From Thermoplasmatales archaeon (GTDB lineage: Archaea; Thermoplasmatota; JASEFT01; JAUWIS01): DNA of 9,568 nucleotides. Under the pieces are notes generated by a model. It saw only the letters and a program-made list of their open reading frames with translations, was not told the DNA's origin and made no database searches. The translations under genes and the position numbers were made by a program. Within the stretch, counting starts at the first letter, position 1. Each line of letters opens with the position of its first letter. Shown here piece by piece: positions 6,859 to 9,568 of this stretch. The DNA lies in NCBI GenBank assembly GCA_030019485.1, contig JASEEW010000066.1:1-9568 (forward strand), written 5' to 3'.

Positions 6859-7011
6859 TTTCCTTATGTAATGTAAAGTAACATGAGTAACCTTTTTACC
6901 GACGACCTCATGTAACCACTTCTCATGGGTCACACGAAATCACCTCTTTTTCCTTCATACTTGAGGATATGTGGATGTTACCCATGTCTCCTGACACTAC
7001 ACCTTACAAAC

Positions 7012-7019
7012 ATTTAAAT
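7012..7019 (+). promoter_or_regulatory. TATA-like box of the OB-fold gene
   Basis: ATTTAAAT, preceded by ACAAAC as a possible BRE, is centred about 36 nt before the ATG at 7052. It predicts a leader of about 11 nt. Confidence 0.5.
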
Positions 7020-7051
7020 CTGATAAAACCAATAGGGGGAAGCGTGGTAGC

Positions 7052-7342
7052 ATGAAAGTAAGTGATCTGGAAAACGGAACAAAGGTGGACAGCATAGAAT
7101 TAACGATTGTGAACAAGGAAGAGCCAAGGGAGTTCACATCCAAATATGGTTCAACCGGCAGGGTTTGCAATGCAACAGGTGAGGATGAAACAGGGCAGAT
7201 AAAACTCACACTCTGGAGGGATGAGATAGACAAGATTGATGTGAACCAGAAAATAAAAATAACAAACGGCTATGTTAAGGAATGGAACGGTGAACTCCAG
7301 CTGAGCGCAGGAAAATATGGCAGAATTGAGGTGCTGGAATAA
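7052..7342 (+). CDS. Single OB-fold nucleic-acid-binding protein (archaeal SSB/RPA-like)
   Basis: The 96-residue protein consists of essentially one OB-fold barrel. MKVSDLENGTKVDSIELTIV forms the first strands, followed by the typical RPA/SOSS-B pattern of a strand carrying GRVCNATGEDETGQIKLTLW, then DEIDKIDVNQKIKITNGYVKEWNGELQLSAG and a closing GRIEVLE. The phrases ...ATGEDETGQIKLTLW and IKITNGYVKEWNGELQL are characteristic of the single-stranded-DNA-binding OB domains of archaeal RPA and hSSB-like proteins. It lacks a zinc finger or extra domains, so it should act as a small ssDNA or RNA binder, alone or as partner to a larger RPA. It stands alone on the plus strand with its own TATA box, converging on the acyl-CoA synthetase genes with a gap of only 24 bp. 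The ATG start is preceded by a weak GTGGT ribosome site. Confidence 0.8.
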   Translation: MKVSDLENGTKVDSIELTIVNKEEPREFTSKYGSTGRVCNATGEDETGQIKLTLWRDEIDKIDVNQKIKITNGYVKEWNGELQLSAGKYGRIEVLE

Positions 7343-7366
7343 AACTACTTGGTCTTAAAAACTAAT

Positions 7367-7999
7367 TTATTTCATAACAAGCCTTGCATCCACAACCACA
7401 GCATCCTGCTCGCGCACAAAAACAGGGTTCAGGTCAAGTTCTTTTAGACTGTTCCTGAGCTCCACTCCAAGCTTTGAGACTTTAAGCAGAAGATCAATTA
7501 CAGCATTCCTATTCGCCTTTATTCCCCTGAAGCCTTCCAGAATTCTTCTTCCTTTTATCTCGGTTATCATTTGTTCTGCATCCCTTTTTTCAATAGGCAC
7601 AACCCTGAAACTCACATCCCTGAGCACCTCTGTGAATATTCCACCCATGCCAAACATTATCAGCAGACCAAATGTTGGGTCATGAACAAGCCCGATAATC
7701 ACCTCCACTCCCTGCTCCTCCATTGTTTCAGCAAGGAATTTTTCACCAGGAAATTTTTTCTGAAACTCCCTGCAGGATGCAAATAGTTCTTCTTTGTTTT
7801 TAATCCCAAGCCTCACACCACCCACCTCTGTTTTATGAATGAATTTAGGGGAGCATATTTTCAGCACAAGCGGATACCTGAGCCTGATTTTCTCTATGTC
7901 CTTTTCATCCCTTATCACTGCATAGTCTGTCGTAGGAATTTTGTATTCCCTCAGCAAATCCTTGATTTCGTTTTCAGTGAGAATTTTCCTGTTTTTCAT
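7367..7999 (-). CDS. ADP-forming acetyl/acyl-CoA synthetase, beta subunit
   Basis: This 210-residue ATP-grasp subunit partners the alpha subunit encoded upstream. The enzyme turns acyl-CoA, ADP and phosphate into acid, CoA and ATP, the main substrate-level ATP step of sugar and peptide fermentation in many archaea. Seen here are the lead-in LTENEIKDLLREYKIPTTDY, LVLKICSPKFIHKTEVGGV with the conserved His55 (equivalent by family knowledge to the beta-subunit phospho-histidine), GVEVIIGLVHDPTFG, FGMGGIFTEVLRDVSFRVVP, and the end ELDLNPVFV...AVVVDARL. I start at the ATG at 7999 because the conserved domain begins there and AAGGGTG lies just upstream. A longer frame to 8083 would add 28 residues, mostly Arg/Ser, read from the repeat-like segment. 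It lies 52 nt after the alpha stop, as part of one operon. Confidence 0.92.
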   Translation of the reverse strand: MKNRKILTENEIKDLLREYKIPTTDYAVIRDEKDIEKIRLRYPLVLKICSPKFIHKTEVGGVRLGIKNKEELFASCREFQKKFPGEKFLAETMEEQGVEVIIGLVHDPTFGLLIMFGMGGIFTEVLRDVSFRVVPIEKRDAEQMITEIKGRRILEGFRGIKANRNAVIDLLLKVSKLGVELRNSLKELDLNPVFVREQDAVVVDARLVMK

Positions 8000-8004
8000 T
8001 TTAC

Positions 8005-8076
8005 ACCCTTTCATCATACTTCGGAATCGCCTTCGTCGACTCCTCGTATACTCATTCGCTTCGCTTATGAGTATGC
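8005..8076. repeat. Hairpin-bearing GC-richer segment at the alpha/beta junction
   Basis: Between the two acyl-CoA synthetase genes lies a segment whose composition differs from its AT-rich surroundings. It is rich in CGAAG/GCGAAG words, contains a GTCGAC palindrome (8035-8040), and has a perfect 8-bp stem, ATACTCAT (8048-8055) with ATGAGTAT (8067-8074), around an 11-base loop. The alpha stop codon (8052-8054) is inside the stem. It looks like a small dispersed repeat or a processing/regulatory hairpin between cotranscribed genes; no second copy is present in this window. Confidence 0.5.
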
Positions 8077-9443
8077 AGCCCAAGCCTGCCCCCTTCTTTT
8101 ACGAGTGCAAGCATTGCCCTTGCAGCCCTTGTGGTATCCCTGTACACAGGCACATTTTCTATTTTAAGGTCCTCAATGACCTCCTCAACCTCCCTGCCAC
8201 CTATCCAGCAGCAGATTATTGGCTTGTCAGGCGCAGGTTTTTTGCGCTGCATATCAATCATTTTCAGTACCGCGCCCGCATATTCCCTGGGTCTCGCATA
8301 TCCAGCATGAACGCAGGTCACTATTATCCCATCTATATTCCCATCCTCCAGCAGGGCGCGCATCACAGCTTCGTACCTGTAGAATCCTGCATTCCCAACC
8401 AGGTCCACAGGATTCCCTGGCTTCACCAGAGCAGGTAAAACTTCCTCCAGTTTTTTAATTGTGCGTGCCCCCAGCTCAGGAACAAGCAGGCCGTTCTCAG
8501 AGCAGGCGTCAGCCAGCAAAATACCTGCCCCTCCGCCGTTTGAGATAATACCTATTCTTTTGCCTCCTGCTGGCGGCTGATGCGCAAGAGCATTCGCGAA
8601 ATCAAAAAGCTCAGTAACATCCTTTGCCCTGATTATGTTTACCTGTCTGAAAACACTGTCGTAAACCTCATCCGCACCAGCAAGCGCGCCTGTGTGGGAA
8701 ACCGCTGCCAGGGCGCCTGCTTTTGTTCTGCCTGCCTTCAGCACAACAATTGGTTTTTTGCATTTCCCCGCAGCCTCCAGAAACCTTTTTCCATCCTTCA
8801 AGCCTTCAATATACATACATATGACCCTCGTGCTTTCATCCCTGCTTAGATACTCTATTATGTCAGCATCATCGATGTCCAGTTTGTTGCCCATGCCGAT
8901 AACCTTTGAAAGCCCGATTCTCTCAAGAAGCGCATAATAAATTATGCCTATGCTCAGCGCACCGCTCTGGCTGGCAATGCCTATTCTCCCCTTGTACGGC
9001 ATGCCGAACACAAAACTTGCATCCAGTCCCTGATTCGCGTTTTTGAACCCCATGGTGTTCGGCCCAAGAATCCTGATTTTATATTTTTTTGCAATCCTTA
9101 AAACCTTTTCCCCTAGCTCAGAATTCCCTATCTCCACAAACCCGGAGGAAATAATCACAGCGCCCCTAACCCCTTTCTCACCGCACTCCTCCAAAGCCCT
9201 TGGCACGAACTCTGCAGGCACCACTATGAGCCCTAGCTCAACATCACCCTTTATCTCCTTCACACTTGAATAGGCGCGCAGCCCGAGCACTTCGTCTGCG
9301 TTTGGGTTCACAGGATAAACATCACCTTTGTACTCGTATATCAAAACATTTTTCAGCGCCTCATACCCTATTTTACCAGGTGTTCTGCTTGCGCCTATGA
9401 CAGCGATGCTTTTCGGGTTGAAAAAGAAATCCAGTGATGACAT
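8052..9443 (-). CDS. ADP-forming acetyl/acyl-CoA synthetase, alpha subunit
   Basis: The 463-residue protein binds CoA and carries the phosphoryl-transfer histidine of the two-subunit enzyme. Domain 1 is a Rossmann CoA-binding fold (SIAVIGASRTPGKIGYEALK), followed by GLIVVPAEFVPRALEECGEKG and LGPNTMGF. Domain 2, a succinyl-CoA ligase-like flavodoxin fold, has IGIASQSGALS and, after VVLKAGRTKAGALAA, the active-site His250 in VSHTGALAG. The remainder has GIISNGGGAGILLADACSENG and PGNPVDLVGNA. Length matches the family (about 460). I start at the ATG at 9443 rather than the TTG at 9458: a TATA box lies 25 nt upstream, so the ATG is itself the likely transcription start. The last ten residues (LGLHTHKRSE) come from the hairpin-bearing segment and do not look like family sequence. 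The substrate range (acetate, branched-chain or aryl acids) cannot be read off. Confidence 0.94.
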   Translation of the reverse strand: MSSLDFFFNPKSIAVIGASRTPGKIGYEALKNVLIYEYKGDVYPVNPNADEVLGLRAYSSVKEIKGDVELGLIVVPAEFVPRALEECGEKGVRGAVIISSGFVEIGNSELGEKVLRIAKKYKIRILGPNTMGFKNANQGLDASFVFGMPYKGRIGIASQSGALSIGIIYYALLERIGLSKVIGMGNKLDIDDADIIEYLSRDESTRVICMYIEGLKDGKRFLEAAGKCKKPIVVLKAGRTKAGALAAVSHTGALAGADEVYDSVFRQVNIIRAKDVTELFDFANALAHQPPAGGKRIGIISNGGGAGILLADACSENGLLVPELGARTIKKLEEVLPALVKPGNPVDLVGNAGFYRYEAVMRALLEDGNIDGIIVTCVHAGYARPREYAGAVLKMIDMQRKKPAPDKPIICCWIGGREVEEVIEDLKIENVPVYRDTTRAARAMLALVKEGGRLGLHTHKRSE

Positions 9444-9463
9444 CTTTTTTAAAAGCAAGTCTG

Positions 9464-9473
9464 AAAATATAAA
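9464..9473 (-). promoter_or_regulatory. TATA box of the acyl-CoA synthetase operon, probable leaderless start
   Basis: TTTATATTTT on the minus strand is centred 25 nt before the ATG at 9443, the usual TATA-to-start distance in archaea. No Shine-Dalgarno sequence lies between them. This supports a leaderless mRNA and the choice of that ATG. The last 95 bp to the window edge hold no ORF I can support; TTATTTTAAAT near 9540 on the plus strand may be a promoter for a gene beyond the window. Confidence 0.55.
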
Positions 9474-9568
9474 TCTATCTATAGCAATGGCAGTGCGTGT
9501 TGGAAAAAGGCATAAATGACCATTTGCGAAACTGAACGGTTATTTTAAATCAACGAGCTTAAAACCAC

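Larger units (their letters stand above)
6817..7051. other. Divergent intergenic spacer with repeated CATGRGTMAC-like motifs
   Basis: This 235-bp gap between CTP synthase and the OB-fold gene has no convincing ORF. It holds both promoters and a set of related short words: CATGAGTAAC (6882-6891), CATGTAACC (6909-6917), CATGGGTCAC (6924-6933) and the inverted GTTACCCATG (6977-6986). They could be binding sites for a regulator of either gene, or part of a short non-coding RNA. Confidence 0.45.

Noticed and set aside
8000..8083. Longer beta subunit start giving an Arg-rich 28-residue extension
   Set aside because: The extension is translated from the hairpin-bearing intergenic segment, and family members begin near the ATG at 7999.
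7941..8438. Plus-strand open frame of 165 codons, with neighbours at 7835-8167 and 8219-8458
   Set aside because: It lies antisense to the well-supported alpha and beta acyl-CoA synthetase genes, has no family resemblance and no promoter of its own.
9484..9568. Small ORF or RNA gene at the right edge (for example MAVRVGKRHK at 9487-9519)
   Set aside because: It is only 10 codons with no ribosome site, and I could not trace a tRNA cloverleaf.
1..9568. CRISPR array, tRNA or rRNA
   Set aside because: I saw no regularly spaced direct repeats, no cloverleaf with the GTTCRA arm and no rRNA-like conserved blocks.

Overview
The window looks like AT-rich archaeal chromosome. It carries an archaeal-type class III pilin, a split-subunit ADP-forming acyl-CoA synthetase, a small single-OB-fold nucleic-acid-binding protein, TATA/BRE-like promoters 25-40 nt upstream of starts and T-rich ends. 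The lineage cannot be fixed by reading alone: a euryarchaeal, Thermoplasmata-like or DPANN-type genome would all fit.

Layout from left to right. At 1-400 (minus) is the N-terminal part of a type IV pilin-like protein with an EF-hand-like loop, cut by the window edge. A complete IS4-type insertion sequence with 19-bp terminal inverted repeats lies at 456-1729. Its right end abuts, to the base, the zinc-ligand His codon of an M14 metallocarboxypeptidase (1729-2631, plus), which has lost everything upstream of HxxE. The peptidase remnant overlaps by 20 nt an intact sodium:neurotransmitter symporter family transporter (2612-4069). Converging on it is a minus-strand pair: CTP synthase (5227-6816), then a RimK-like ATP-grasp ligase (4091-5201) broken by a frameshift at a TA dinucleotide run. 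A 235-bp divergent spacer (6817-7051) with repeated CATGRGTMAC-like motifs separates CTP synthase from the OB-fold gene (7052-7342, plus). On the minus strand at 7367-9443 are the alpha and beta subunits of an ADP-forming acetyl/acyl-CoA synthetase. A hairpin-bearing, GC-richer segment sits at their junction, and the alpha gene has a probable leaderless promoter.

Functional reading. Peptidase plus Na+-coupled amino-acid symporter would form a surface unit that trims peptides and imports the freed residue. The acyl-CoA synthetase yields ATP from the acyl-CoA products of amino-acid or sugar fermentation, so the window fits a peptide-fermenting heterotroph; that is inference. The clearest genome-evolution story is the IS element: its two flanks do not belong to one gene and show no target duplication, which suggests recombination or deletion at the element, or an assembly join across a repeated IS. 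I see no CRISPR array, rRNA or tRNA, and no evidence strong enough to declare a new defence or metabolic system.
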